Assembly (NCBI RefSeq): GCF_000754815.1
Contig: NZ_KN150747.1
Span: forward strand, 2,499,349 to 2,563,348
Direction: 5' to 3'
From: Yersinia ruckeri ATCC 29473
GTDB taxonomy: Bacteria; Pseudomonadota; Gammaproteobacteria; Enterobacterales; Enterobacteriaceae
Length of the DNA: 64,000 bases
The notes beneath the pieces were generated by a model. It ran no database searches. It was not told where the DNA came from and was given only the letters and a program-made list of their open reading frames with translations. Positions 21,406 through 30,928 of this stretch are shown piece after piece; positions within the stretch are counted from its first letter, which is position 1, and each line of letters begins with the position of its first letter. Position numbers and translations under genes: made by a program.

Positions 21406-21879
21406 ATGCCAAGTTTAACTTATTATGTCCCAGCAACCGGTCGTTACGGAGTAAAAGCGCCGGGTGATTTAGCCAATGCTCAAACCTTTGGCTCACAAGG
21501 TGCCAGCGTCTGCGTCATTTTGTTGCTGGTCAAAAGTGACGGTAACCTGTTTTGTGGACACATGGCTTGCGGACTATCCGGCATGCCGGCAAATGAAGAC
21601 CTAGTAAAAGAAAGAGTTAACACTTTACTTAATGACGCATTAGGCGCTGGTAATAAGGGACAGGCATGGAAGATGACCTCATCGGCCAAAGATCCCACCA
21701 CGATTTGGATGAAAACAGCCATGACAAATTGGTTTACCTTGGCACCAACGGAAGATAGCAGTGCAAATATGGATGGGTATTTCAGCAAGAACAACGGTGT
21801 TGTCACCTCATCCCTCAGTAATGGTATGGATGAAACGGGTGCAATAATGGTTGATACGGGTGATTTTTTAGTCCAATAA
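21406..21879 (+). CDS. Unrecognised protein with a CheD/CNF-like Cys-His pattern
   Basis: This 157-residue protein matches no family I can name. AGGAG lies six bases before the chosen ATG; another ATG three bases earlier is possible. What can be seen is a hydrophobic strand that begins with Cys36 (GASVCVILLLV), a turn (KSDGN), and a second strand with His52 (FCGHMACG). This strand-turn-strand with Cys and His 16 residues apart is the arrangement of the glutamine deamidase fold in CheD, CNF1 and BLF1. No signal peptide or membrane segment is seen. It lies in an AT-rich accessory patch beside another unrecognised, protease-like gene, so an effector or toxin role is possible but unproven. The deamidase reading rests on a short motif only. 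Confidence 0.6.
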   Translation: MPSLTYYVPATGRYGVKAPGDLANAQTFGSQGASVCVILLLVKSDGNLFCGHMACGLSGMPANEDLVKERVNTLLNDALGAGNKGQAWKMTSSAKDPTTIWMKTAMTNWFTLAPTEDSSANMDGYFSKNNGVVTSSLSNGMDETGAIMVDTGDFLVQ

Positions 21880-22279
21880 CGGATGAATTAATCGCCAAGC
21901 GATCTGTTTAGCAATTTGTGTCATTCCGGTGTGATTTCTTTGATAGATACATTCAATTCCTGGCTAAAGCCTGATACCGATCGACTTAATAGAGATGGAG
22001 TCGATGTTTAAAGCGATTAAAGACTTCATTAAGTGACACCGTCACAGATTCTGGTGTTGCTTTTGCTAAATTATCCCAAACACTGGAGATGATATCCTTC
22101 GGTGTTTTTTTATGTGTACCTTCCCCAATTGGCTCCCTCTGTCTATTACTTACCGTTTGCTCACGGTTGGTTTTTCCCCATAAACATCGTTTTATTAAAG
22201 AAACTTACATATCCCTCTGCAATTATTACTTTTACTTAATTTAAATCTTTTTTACTTATCTATCTATAAGGTTTTCTTG
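21880..22279 (+). other. Intergenic region between the two accessory genes
   Basis: About 400 AT-rich bases without a supported gene. No clear terminator is seen after the first gene. A TAAGG ribosome site at 22267-22271 serves the next gene. The two genes run in the same direction but are too far apart to be tightly coupled. Confidence 0.5.
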
Positions 22280-23389
22280 ATGAGGATCTACCAGGCACCC
22301 AATATAACGCCACAAAATAGGGTGAAAAATCAGGCTCCAGCAACGGAAGCTAAAAGTCAGTTCATTGGCAAAATTGTTGGGGTAAACACCACCACCGAGA
22401 ACCGCCTCATTCAAACTAATAAAGCATGTCCGTTAGCGGCTCAAAAAACCGAAGGACTGCAAACCGCTCTGGCAAAAAAAAACTCGGTTTCACCACCAGT
22501 TAAAGCTTATATTTATGCGACTTTCTTTAATAAAGATATGATTACACAAGCCATCGAGATTAATGCATCAAGGGTGTTGCAGGGAAAAGAACCTTACCCG
22601 ATATTATCTTCCGATAGCCAAAAACTAATGGAGACGGGACTGGCAAGCTATATAGAATCCAATCGTGATGCATTTAAACGGGTGGAGTCATTATCGACCA
22701 AAGTAGATAAGTATTTAAATAAGACCTCAATCGAAGCATTACATAAAAAAGCGCCGGTCAAAATAAAGGTATTGGGCGCGCTTCTGGCATTGCGCAAAAC
22801 ACCCATCATCTCTTTAGATAAAGCCAATCCCAAAATTTTGGAAAAAATATATATTGTCGGTCATGGATTTGCCGGAAGTAATATGATTGCGGCAACCCCC
22901 GATGGCTCTAAAAGTGTTAAAACGTCTGAAATGGTAGTCAGTGAAATTAAACAATTGATAAATAGCATCCCAGATAAAAAAATCGATATCCGAATGATGC
23001 AATGCGAAAGTGCCGATCGTGAAACCGCCATGACGATGAATAAGGCCGCTTTGGCCGAAAATGCGCAAAGCAAAGAGGGGGCGCAGCCTTTGGCTCGTTA
23101 TATGGCCGATGCGCTTAGTCGCCAGGGGATTCAGGCTACCGTACAGGGGTATCATGGGCTAGGTGTCAGTTGGGCATATCAAAATTTACATCAAACACGC
23201 GCACTGGCAAGTGATTATGATACGGATAATTATAAGTTCACACCTTACCGAGCCAGTGAGTACCGCAGAGCATTCTCCTCAGAACTCAAGCCATCTGAAC
23301 CAGCCAAGGCCGAAAACCGCAGCAACTCAGCAATTAATACTCAGGTAGAGAACAACGTACGCAGCGCGGATGTTTCATCCACTGATTGA
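22280..23389 (+). CDS. Unrecognised protein with a clan CD cysteine-protease-like His-Cys pair
   Basis: The ATG at 22280, eight bases after TAAGG, gives 369 residues. An upstream TTG is less likely. The N-terminal 70 residues are polar and low in structure, like a secretion or linker region. The centre holds IYIVGHGFAG (His195) and IDIRMMQCESAD (Cys242). A hydrophobic strand ending in His-Gly and another ending in Gln-Cys is the hallmark of clan CD proteases (caspases, clostripain, C80 toxin domains, Shigella OspB). The 47-residue gap is close to that of C80 domains. The last 40 residues are Ser, Ala and Asn-rich. There is no signal peptide or membrane helix. Base composition is lower in G+C than acnA. 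It may be a translocated effector, but substrate and delivery route are unknown. Confidence 0.6.
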   Translation: MRIYQAPNITPQNRVKNQAPATEAKSQFIGKIVGVNTTTENRLIQTNKACPLAAQKTEGLQTALAKKNSVSPPVKAYIYATFFNKDMITQAIEINASRVLQGKEPYPILSSDSQKLMETGLASYIESNRDAFKRVESLSTKVDKYLNKTSIEALHKKAPVKIKVLGALLALRKTPIISLDKANPKILEKIYIVGHGFAGSNMIAATPDGSKSVKTSEMVVSEIKQLINSIPDKKIDIRMMQCESADRETAMTMNKAALAENAQSKEGAQPLARYMADALSRQGIQATVQGYHGLGVSWAYQNLHQTRALASDYDTDNYKFTPYRASEYRRAFSSELKPSEPAKAENRSNSAINTQVENNVRSADVSSTD

Positions 23390-23613
23390 TCATATGGTGA
23401 AACAGCGGCAGTCACCTAGCTATCAGCCTAAACTGCCAGCCGATATCCCCAGCATAGCCATGACCGATTGCCATGGATAACTGATTTTGTTATCAAAATG
23501 TTATCATTGGTTTGTGTTATAGTTATATCAAACATTATAACTAAACGGGTTATTGTCCATTTGCTGCGCGAAAATTACCGCAAGAGACGCGCGACAAAAA
23601 TTCTGGAGGCGTT

Positions 23614-26286
23614 ATGTCGTTGGATCTACGCAAAACAAGCCTGGCTACGTTGGTCGCGTTAGGTACAGAATATCATTACTACAGCCTGCCGCAGGTGGCT
23701 CCGCTGTTGGGGGATATTGATCGGCTACCTAAATCAATGAAAGTCCTGCTGGAAAATCTGTTACGCCATCTTGATGGTGATACGGTACAAGAGGATGACC
23801 TGCAAGCGATGGTGGACTGGCTGCAAACCGGCCACGCCGAACGTGAAATAGCCTATCGACCGGCTCGAGTGCTGATGCAGGACTTTACCGGCGTGCCCGC
23901 AGTGGTGGATTTGGCGGCGATGCGAGAAGCGGTTCGACGGCTGGGCGGTGACGTCAATCAGGTCAATCCACTGTCACCGGTGGATTTGGTCATTGACCAT
24001 TCCGTGACGGTGGACGAATTTGGTGATGAGGCTGCCTTTGGTGAGAATGTTCGGTTGGAAATGGAACGTAACCATGAGCGTTATACTTTTCTGCGTTGGG
24101 GGCAAAAAGCCTTTAACCGTTTTCGCGTAGTACCGCCGGGAACCGGAATTTGTCATCAGGTGAATCTGGAGTATCTGGGGCAAACGGTCTGGCACGAACA
24201 GCAGGGCAACCAACGGGTAGCTTACCCTGATACTTTGGTTGGTACTGATTCCCACACCACCATGATCAACGGACTGGGGATTTTGGGTTGGGGCGTGGGC
24301 GGGATAGAAGCGGAGGCGGCAATGTTGGGGCAGCCAGTTTCGATGCTCATCCCTGATGTGGTGGGCTTCAAACTGACGGGAAAAATCCGCGAAGGGATTA
24401 CCGCCACCGATTTGGTTTTGACCGTCACGCAGATGCTGCGCAAACACGGTGTGGTGGGGAAGTTTGTTGAATTTTATGGCGATGGATTAGCGGATTTGCC
24501 GCTGGCAGATAGAGCGACTATCGCCAATATGTCGCCGGAATTCGGTGCGACCTGCGGTTTCTTCCCAGTCGATGATATCACGCTGAGTTATATGCGGCTT
24601 AGTGGCCGCAGCGATGGACAGATCGCATTGGTTGAAGCTTACAGCAAAGCGCAGGGATTATGGCGGAATCCGGGCGATGAGCCAACCTTCACCAGTACGT
24701 TGTCGTTGGATCTGAATACGGTTGAACCGAGTCTGGCTGGGCCGAAACGACCACAGGATCGCGTGGCATTACCGAAGGTTCCACAGGCATTTAATGCCTT
24801 TGGCGAACTGGAAATAGGCAGCAAAAAAGATAAGGCTGGGCAGGTGAGTTTTACCCTGAACGGCCAAAGCCACAGCTTAGAAAATGGTGCGGTGGTGATC
24901 GCGGCAATTACCTCTTGCACTAATACGTCCAATCCGAGCGTTCTGATGGCGGCTGGCTTGCTGGCGAAACACGCAGTAGAAAAAGGGCTAAAAACCCAAC
25001 CTTGGGTAAAAACGTCGCTGGCACCGGGTTCGAAAGTGGTGACCGAATATCTGAATGCTGCCGGGTTGAGCGTCTATCTGGATCGTCTGGGCTTTAATCT
25101 GGTGGGTTACGGGTGTACCACCTGTATTGGTAACTCGGGGCCGTTGCTCGATCCTATTGAAAAAGCCATCAAAGAAGGTGATTTAACCGTCGGCGCGGTG
25201 TTATCCGGCAACCGTAACTTTGAAGGGCGTATTCATCCTTTGGTTAAAACCAACTGGCTGGCGTCACCCCCGTTGGTGGTGGCCTATGCGCTCGCGGGAA
25301 ATATGAAACGGGATCTCACCACGAAGCCATTGGGTGAAGATATTGATGGTCAGCCGGTTTATCTTAAAGATATCTGGCCGACGGCGGCTGAAATTGCCAA
25401 AGCCGTGGAAGAAGTTAAAACCGAGATGTTCCGTAAGGAGTACGCAGAGGTCTTTAGCGGCGACAAAAATTGGCAGGCCATTCAGGTAGAAAGCTCGCCA
25501 ACTTATCACTGGCAGCCAGACTCGACTTATATTTGCCTCCCGCCATTTTTTAGTGACATGACAGCCGAACCGAAACCGGTCGCCGATATTCAGGATGCAC
25601 GAATTCTGGCTATTCTGGCTGATTCTGTCACCACCGATCATATTTCTCCTGCGGGTAATATCAAACTGGATAGCCCGGCGGGTCGCTATTTACGCGACCG
25701 AGGCGTCGAAGTCAGTGATTTTAATTCTTATGGTTCTCGTCGGGGAAACCATAACGTGATGATGCGCGGCACTTTCGCCAATATTCGGATTCGGAATGAA
25801 ATGGTACCCGGTGTGGAAGGTGGCATGACGCGGCATATTCCCTCTCAGAATCAAATGGCTATCTATGATGCAGCCATGCGTTATCAGCAGGAAAATGTCC
25901 CGTTGGCGATCATTGCAGGGAAAGAATATGGCTCGGGTTCCAGCCGCGACTGGGCGGCGAAAGGGCCACGCTTACTGGGCATTAGAGTGGTGATTGCCGA
26001 GTCTTTTGAGCGAATTCACCGGTCTAACTTGATAGGAATGGGCATTTTACCACTGGAATTCCCCGTCGGTGTCACGCGTAAAACGTTGGGGCTAAGCGGT
26101 GACGAAACCATTAGCGTCAGTGGGTTGCCAGATCTTCAGCCCGGCCAGCCGGTTCCGGTTCGTTTGACCTATGCCGATGGGCGACAAGAAACCGTGAATA
26201 TGCATTGTAGGATCGATACGGGTAATGAATTAATCTACTTCCAACATGGCGGGATTTTACACTATATGATTCGTAAAATGTTGTGA
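23614..26286 (+). CDS. acnA: Aconitate hydratase A
   Basis: AcnA interconverts citrate and isocitrate and, without its cluster, binds mRNA as the stress-linked aconitase. The three cluster cysteines lie in [14 protein letters not shown] and [12 protein letters not shown]. Substrate motifs [14 protein letters not shown] and [17 protein letters not shown] are intact. At 890 residues it is one short of E. coli AcnA. A GGAGG ribosome site precedes the ATG. SoxRS and other stress regulators control acnA in relatives, but no site is assigned here. Confidence 0.98.
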   Translation: MSLDLRKTSLATLVALGTEYHYYSLPQVAPLLGDIDRLPKSMKVLLENLLRHLDGDTVQEDDLQAMVDWLQTGHAEREIAYRPARVLMQDFTGVPAVVDLAAMREAVRRLGGDVNQVNPLSPVDLVIDHSVTVDEFGDEAAFGENVRLEMERNHERYTFLRWGQKAFNRFRVVPPGTGICHQVNLEYLGQTVWHEQQGNQRVAYPDTLVGTDSHTTMINGLGILGWGVGGIEAEAAMLGQPVSMLIPDVVGFKLTGKIREGITATDLVLTVTQMLRKHGVVGKFVEFYGDGLADLPLADRATIANMSPEFGATCGFFPVDDITLSYMRLSGRSDGQIALVEAYSKAQGLWRNPGDEPTFTSTLSLDLNTVEPSLAGPKRPQDRVALPKVPQAFNAFGELEIGSKKDKAGQVSFTLNGQSHSLENGAVVIAAITSCTNTSNPSVLMAAGLLAKHAVEKGLKTQPWVKTSLAPGSKVVTEYLNAAGLSVYLDRLGFNLVGYGCTTCIGNSGPLLDPIEKAIKEGDLTVGAVLSGNRNFEGRIHPLVKTNWLASPPLVVAYALAGNMKRDLTTKPLGEDIDGQPVYLKDIWPTAAEIAKAVEEVKTEMFRKEYAEVFSGDKNWQAIQVESSPTYHWQPDSTYICLPPFFSDMTAEPKPVADIQDARILAILADSVTTDHISPAGNIKLDSPAGRYLRDRGVEVSDFNSYGSRRGNHNVMMRGTFANIRIRNEMVPGVEGGMTRHIPSQNQMAIYDAAMRYQQENVPLAIIAGKEYGSGSSRDWAAKGPRLLGIRVVIAESFERIHRSNLIGMGILPLEFPVGVTRKTLGLSGDETISVSGLPDLQPGQPVPVRLTYADGRQETVNMHCRIDTGNELIYFQHGGILHYMIRKML

Positions 26287-26304
26287 TAGAGTGACACTGT
26301 AACG

Positions 26305-26332
26305 AAAAGGGTGGGCTGGCCCCCCCTTTTTT
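26305..26332. terminator. Bidirectional terminator between acnA and ribA
   Basis: AAAAGGGTGGG pairs with CCCCCCCTTTT (one mismatch) around a short loop and ends in a T run. It lies between the convergent acnA and ribA genes. Confidence 0.85.
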
Positions 26333-26355
26333 GCTGACAGAATTCATAAACAAAG

Positions 26356-26958
26356 CTATTTGTTGAGCAGGTGCCCCATTTTGGCGGCTTTAGTGGCCAT
26401 ATAACTTTCGTTCTTTGGATTGCGGCCAACCAACAATGGCACACGCTCAACGATATTGATCCCCGCCTCGCTGAGAATCTCGACCTTTTTAGGGTTATTC
26501 GTCAATAAACGCACGGCTTTGACGCCCAGCAATTTGTAGATATCAGCGCACAAAGTAAAATCGCGCTCATCGGCAGCAAAGCCGAGCTGATTATTGGCTT
26601 CGACAGTATCAGCCCCCAAATCCTGTAGTGCGTAGGCGCGAATTTTATTCAGTAAACCAATATTACGACCTTCCTGACGGTGATAAATCAATACACCACG
26701 GCCTTCTTCAGCAATGTGAGCTAAAGCTGCTTCCAGTTGAAAACCACAATCGCAGCGCAAACTGAACAGAGCATCGCCGGTCAGACATTCGGAATGAACC
26801 CGGGAAAGTACCGGCGTCTCACCCGAAATATCACCAAAAATCAATGCCAAATGATCGTGACCTGTTGCTAATTCTTCAAAACCCACCATCAGGAAGTCGC
26901 CCCATGGCGTAGGCAACTTGGCTTCTGCTACACGTTTTAACTGCATGTTAGTATTCAT
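26356..26958 (-). CDS. ribA: GTP cyclohydrolase II
   Basis: RibA opens GTP to a diaminopyrimidine, the first step of riboflavin synthesis. Zinc ligands lie in [20 protein letters not shown], and [14 protein letters not shown] is the catalytic loop. From [11 protein letters not shown] it has 196 residues, the E. coli length. An upstream ATG adds MNTN. Neither start has a strong ribosome site, so the first four residues are uncertain. Confidence 0.97.
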   Translation of the reverse strand: MNTNMQLKRVAEAKLPTPWGDFLMVGFEELATGHDHLALIFGDISGETPVLSRVHSECLTGDALFSLRCDCGFQLEAALAHIAEEGRGVLIYHRQEGRNIGLLNKIRAYALQDLGADTVEANNQLGFAADERDFTLCADIYKLLGVKAVRLLTNNPKKVEILSEAGINIVERVPLLVGRNPKNESYMATKAAKMGHLLNK

Positions 26959-27240
26959 ATTAATACGTCAGGCTCTTATACAATTGTTGTAGCGCATCCT
27001 ACTGTCAGATCCGCGGTTTAACCAGTGAAATGGCTAAAATTAAATTTCGCTGCTTACTCTATTTATCATGCATATTTATAGTGCCATAACTTTTAATAGT
27101 TAGCTGCTCAACATTTAACCAACAATAGTTGACGCTAGAGATAATTTCACTATTTAATTAATTTTACGTATATTATCAATGAAATAGAAAACCGCAGTAA
27201 AAAAAACGGCAGCAAGACTCAGTAAAGAAAAGGAAACTTA

Positions 27241-28002
27241 ATGTTAGACATCGCGAAACGAATCATTATTGGAACTTTACTTTTATTATTAATGCCGACT
27301 GCGGTATGGATCTCTGGTTGGCATTGGCAACCTGGTGAGCCTGCTATCTGGCTGAAAGGATTTTTTTGGCTAACGGAAACCGTGACCGCTCCGTGGGGAA
27401 TCATAACTAGCATCATTCTCAGTGCCTGGTTTCTGTGGTGTTTACGTTTTCGCCTTAAACCGGCGCTGGGTTTATTGGCGATCTTGACGCTGGCTATCCT
27501 GACCGGACAAGGCGTGAAATCGCTAATTAAAGAACAAGTACAAGAACCCCGGCCTTTTGTCGTTTGGCTGGCGGAGAAAAACACGCTCAGTAGTGAACAA
27601 TTTTACGCGCTCCCACGTCAACAGCGTAGCGCATTGATCGAAGAACGCATGCAGGGGCAAACGCAGGTTCCGCAGTGGTTAGTCGAGCATTGGCAGTTTG
27701 AAACCGGATTTGCTTTCCCATCAGGCCATACAGTATTTGCGGTGACCTGGGCATTACTGGGCGTTGGCCTGCTTTGGCCACGCCGTCATTACAAAACCAT
27801 TGCACTGCTAATGCTATGGGCCACCGGCGTGATGGGCAGCCGGTTGGTTCTGGGCATGCACTGGCCGCAGGATTTAATCATGGCAACGTTAATCAGTGGG
27901 TTACTGGTAGGATTGGCAACCACGCTAGTGCAGCGTTGGATAGGGCCGTTGAGTATTCTACCGCAGGAGCAAAAAGAGATTGAGCATCGAGACAACGACT
28001 GA
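27241..28002 (+). CDS. pgpB: Phosphatidylglycerophosphatase B
   Basis: PgpB is an inner-membrane PAP2 phosphatase acting on phosphatidylglycerophosphate, undecaprenyl pyrophosphate and other lipid phosphates. The three PAP2 motifs are present: KEQVQEPRPF, FPSGHTVFAV and GSRLVLGMHWPQD. Six hydrophobic segments fit the 253 residues. AAAGGA precedes the ATG. It is divergent from ribA, as in E. coli. Confidence 0.95.
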   Translation: MLDIAKRIIIGTLLLLLMPTAVWISGWHWQPGEPAIWLKGFFWLTETVTAPWGIITSIILSAWFLWCLRFRLKPALGLLAILTLAILTGQGVKSLIKEQVQEPRPFVVWLAEKNTLSSEQFYALPRQQRSALIEERMQGQTQVPQWLVEHWQFETGFAFPSGHTVFAVTWALLGVGLLWPRRHYKTIALLMLWATGVMGSRLVLGMHWPQDLIMATLISGLLVGLATTLVQRWIGPLSILPQEQKEIEHRDND

Positions 28003-28266
28003 TAATAAGTCAGCAATATATCCTATTGGCCACTTTGATTTGCCTTTGATGGATATCGCCCCCATATCATACAAGTAGGCTGTCATAGCGGCAGTTTCTC
28101 ATTACTTTTTGAACGAAAGTGATTAAACGTCAAAAATAGCGTTGAAGATCGTTCTTTTGTACTGCTTTAGGGGTTCTTTGCTACGACGGTAAGTGTTAAT
28201 TTATAACGTCATGTAGCCATCTATTTGGCATAATTCGTCGGGTCAACCCGGCCTATGGGAAAGAAC

Positions 28267-28572
28267 GTGAAATATTTGCTGATTTTTTTGTTAGTACTGG
28301 TTATTTTCGTGATGTCAGTCACGTTAGGGGCGAATAACGATCAGGTTGTTACCTTTAACTATTTATTGGCTAAAGGCGAATACCGCGTATCAACGTTATT
28401 AGCGACATTGTTTGCCATGGGATTGGTTTTAGGCTGGATCATTTGCGGGCTCTTTTATCTGCGAGTCCGAATCTCTCTGGCTCGGGCAGAGCGCAAAATC
28501 AAACGTCTTGAACTGCAACAACCTGCTGAAGGGCATCATTCTGCCGCTCAGCCGGTTGTCGGCAAGGAATAA
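28267..28572 (+). CDS. lapA: LapA, lipopolysaccharide assembly protein A
   Basis: LapA (YciS) is a small inner-membrane protein that works with LapB in LPS assembly. The GTG start at MKYLLIFLLVLV gives 101 residues, near E. coli's 102, and has GGGAAAG at good spacing. An ATG 12 bases earlier overlaps that site and is less likely. Two membrane segments (about residues 3-20 and 45-65) and a basic coiled region (RISLARAERKIKRLE) are visible. It ends six bases before lapB. Confidence 0.93.
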   Translation: MKYLLIFLLVLVIFVMSVTLGANNDQVVTFNYLLAKGEYRVSTLLATLFAMGLVLGWIICGLFYLRVRISLARAERKIKRLELQQPAEGHHSAAQPVVGKE

Positions 28573-28578
28573 TCCTCT

Positions 28579-29748
28579 ATGTTAGAACTGCTGTTTCTGT
28601 TGTTGCCCGTAGCTGCCGCCTATGGCTGGTACATGGGGCGCAGAAGCGCTCAGCAGGATAAGCAACAGGATGCCAATCGCCTGTCCCGTGAATATGTGGC
28701 AGGGGTTAACTTCCTTTTATCCAATCAACAAGATAAAGCGGTGGATCTCTTTCTGGATATGTTGAAAGAGGATAGCTCCACCGTTGAAGCTCATCTGACG
28801 CTCGGCAATCTGTTTCGTTCTCGCGGGGAAGTGGATCGCGCGATTCGTATTCATCAGGCATTGATGGAAAGTGCCTCCCTGACTTTTGAACAACGCTTAC
28901 TGGCGATACAGCAATTGGGCCGCGATTATATGGCTGCGGGTTTATATGATCGCGCCGAAGATATGTTTACCCAACTGATTGAAGAAACAGAGTTTCGCAT
29001 CGGTGCTTTGCAGCAATTATTGACGATTCATCAGGCGACCAGCGACTGGCTGAAAGCGATTGAAGTTGCCGAACGTTTAGTCAAGCTGGGCAAAGATCGA
29101 CAACGTAGCGAAATTGCCCATTTCTATTGTGAACTGGCTTTACAGGCCATGGGCAGCGATGATCTTGATAAGGCGATGAACCTGTTGAAAAAAGCGGCAA
29201 ATGCTGACAAAGACTGTGCGCGGGTGTCGATTATGCAGGGCCGGGTACACATTGCCAGAGGCGATTATGGGAAAGCGGCCGAAGCATTGCAACAAGTGCT
29301 GGAGCAGGACAAAGAGGTCGTGAGCGAAGCGCTACCCATGCTGCATGACTGCTATCAGCATTTACAGCAACCACGCGTATGGGCTGATTTTCTGAAACGC
29401 TGCGTGGAGGATAATACCGGCGCTACCGCCGAGTTAATGCTGGCAGAAATTCTCGAACAGCAAGACGGGCGCGATGTGGCTCAAGTGTATATTAACCGCC
29501 AGCTACAGCGCCATCCAACCATGCGTGTATTCTATCGATTGATGGATTACCATTTAGCTGATGCCGAAGAAGGGCGAGCGAAAGAGAGTTTGCTGCTCTT
29601 ACGGGATATGGTCGGTGAACAAATTCGGACTAAACCACGCTATCGTTGCCATAAATGCGGTTTTACCGCACATTCATTGTATTGGCATTGTCCATCCTGT
29701 CGTGCCTGGGCATCGGTAAAACCGATTCGAGGTTTGGACGGTCAGTAA
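28579..29748 (+). CDS. lapB: LapB, lipopolysaccharide assembly and LpxC turnover adaptor
   Basis: LapB (YciM) delivers LpxC to the FtsH protease and so sets LPS synthesis. It has 389 residues, as in E. coli: an N-terminal membrane helix, about nine TPR repeats (for example AHLTLGNLFRSRGEVDRAIRIH), and a C-terminal rubredoxin-like metal knuckle (CHKCGFTAHSLYWHCPSC). It is co-transcribed with lapA six bases upstream. Confidence 0.97.
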   Translation: MLELLFLLLPVAAAYGWYMGRRSAQQDKQQDANRLSREYVAGVNFLLSNQQDKAVDLFLDMLKEDSSTVEAHLTLGNLFRSRGEVDRAIRIHQALMESASLTFEQRLLAIQQLGRDYMAAGLYDRAEDMFTQLIEETEFRIGALQQLLTIHQATSDWLKAIEVAERLVKLGKDRQRSEIAHFYCELALQAMGSDDLDKAMNLLKKAANADKDCARVSIMQGRVHIARGDYGKAAEALQQVLEQDKEVVSEALPMLHDCYQHLQQPRVWADFLKRCVEDNTGATAELMLAEILEQQDGRDVAQVYINRQLQRHPTMRVFYRLMDYHLADAEEGRAKESLLLLRDMVGEQIRTKPRYRCHKCGFTAHSLYWHCPSCRAWASVKPIRGLDGQ

Positions 29749-29810
29749 GGTCTGGGTTTGATTGGCATCAGGGTGAGCGGCAATATGTCACCCCGATGAC
29801 TCAATGAGGG

Positions 29811-30110
29811 CTACTTTTTCTTCTGGTTAGCCTTGACCGCATCTTTTAATAGCCATCGCAGTTTCTTCAATTCCTTCTGACTTAACGGTTGTTCAGCGTC
29901 CTCTTCGATTCCCTGATTATCAATTTCAGCCTGATGAGCCTTAGTGCCTTTACGGCCACCTTTGTTACTTTTTGCTGCGACGTCAAAACTCTGCTCTAAC
30001 CGTTCACACACTTCGGTACTCAGCGAGAATTGTTTCTCCAGTGCCGCTGCGCGGATTTTCTCTTTTAACTCCAGAGGGATTTTAATGGTTAACGTAGATA
30101 CTTCGCTCAT
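29811..30110 (-). CDS. Small ribbon-helix-helix-like protein
   Basis: The 99-residue product begins MSEVSTLTIKIPLELKEKI, the strand and helix of an Arc/MetJ-like ribbon-helix-helix DNA-binding fold, then SLSTEVCERLEQSF. The second half is highly charged with a lysine-rich tail (KKLRWLLKDAVKANQKKK). AAGG precedes the start; an ATG three bases upstream is an alternative. It is not an antitoxin pair as far as visible, since no partner gene lies next to it. Function is unknown; a small transcriptional regulator or nucleoid protein is likely. Confidence 0.65.
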   Translation of the reverse strand: MSEVSTLTIKIPLELKEKIRAAALEKQFSLSTEVCERLEQSFDVAAKSNKGGRKGTKAHQAEIDNQGIEEDAEQPLSQKELKKLRWLLKDAVKANQKKK

Positions 30111-30211
30111 CATGTCACCTTTAACAAAGGGAAAATACCAAGCTATGTGAGGTTGCGCGCGCTGTCCAGCTGACAACATAAAATTTACAAAAAATTCATA
30201 TAAGCGAATGT

Positions 30212-30237
30212 AAAAAGAGCGACCAAGCGCTCTTTTT
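30212..30237. terminator. Terminator after the DUF1471 gene
   Basis: AAAAAGAGCG and CGCTCTTTTT form a 10-base stem with a 6-base loop. It is symmetrical, so it can end transcription in either direction, and mainly serves the minus-strand gene to its right. Confidence 0.88.
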
Positions 30238-30290
30238 GTTGATGCCTACCGGATATTTACGGCTGCGTCATTATCGGACATCATGATCAA

Positions 30291-30551
30291 TTATTGATAA
30301 ATCACGGCAGTGCCATGCAATTTGTTATTCCCGCTGGCAGAAGTTATCTGGAAGGTTTTTGCACCTGAAGCTTGCGCTTTTGCTGCCAGTGCATTTTCCA
30401 GTTCCGTCAGAGTACCGGCATTACTGGCAGAAATGACGCCAATTTTATTCAAACTTACTGATTGTTGACTTTTGGCGTCGGTTGCTGCCACGCTGGTGAA
30501 GGAAACGAGGGCGAGTGCTAAGGTGGCGGCAATATATTTGATATTTTTCAT
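30291..30551 (-). CDS. DUF1471 (YhcN/BhsA-family) periplasmic protein
   Basis: The 86-residue protein has a signal peptide (MKNIKYIAATLALALVSFTS, cut near VAA) and a short DUF1471 domain: KIGVISASNAGTLTELENAL, AAKAQASGAKTFQITSA and a final HGTAVIY. Members such as BhsA, McbA and YhcN are stress-induced periplasmic proteins linked to biofilm and acid or peroxide stress. GGAG lies five bases ahead of the start. Which member it is cannot be told. Confidence 0.88.
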   Translation of the reverse strand: MKNIKYIAATLALALVSFTSVAATDAKSQQSVSLNKIGVISASNAGTLTELENALAAKAQASGAKTFQITSASGNNKLHGTAVIYQ

Positions 30552-30928
30552 GTAAAACTCCAGTCCATATTGGTCAAGTGGAAGGCGATGTCTTCCGATG
30601 GACTGAATGATATAGCATCTATTTTTAATAAAAATCACAAAATACTGAGCATCTTAATCAAATATTTAGAATGAAAATTTACCTTTATTGAAACTGATTG
30701 ACTCAACATCAGCTATGACTTTCTACACGTTACTGACATAAATTGACCACGGGTTAGTGGCTTTCCTCTTTTGACTCATCCTTTGTCGCAACAGCAAAGC
30801 CAGCCTGATGACTGTAATTCCGCCGCTACGCCATGTAGAATGCGGGCGGTTAATGTTTTTGAACGGCTGTTATTAGCGGATTACGCCTCGGACAGTCATC
30901 ATTTGCGCATATTACATAAGGTAGAAAC
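30552..30928. other. Intergenic region upstream of pyrF
   Basis: About 377 bases between the divergent DUF1471 gene and pyrF. It should contain both promoters, but I see no certain consensus. No gene is supported. TAAGG at 30918-30922 is a plausible ribosome site for pyrF. Confidence 0.5.

Noticed and set aside
23468..23662. 64-codon frame just before acnA with one hydrophobic stretch
   Set aside because: It overlaps the acnA start by 49 bases, lacks a good ribosome site and does not resemble YmiA or YciX, the small genes at this place in E. coli.
27150..27190. Possible dif site from an AT-rich TATATTAT stretch
   Set aside because: It lacks the conserved XerC half and does not match the 28-base dif core. 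No dif was found in the window.
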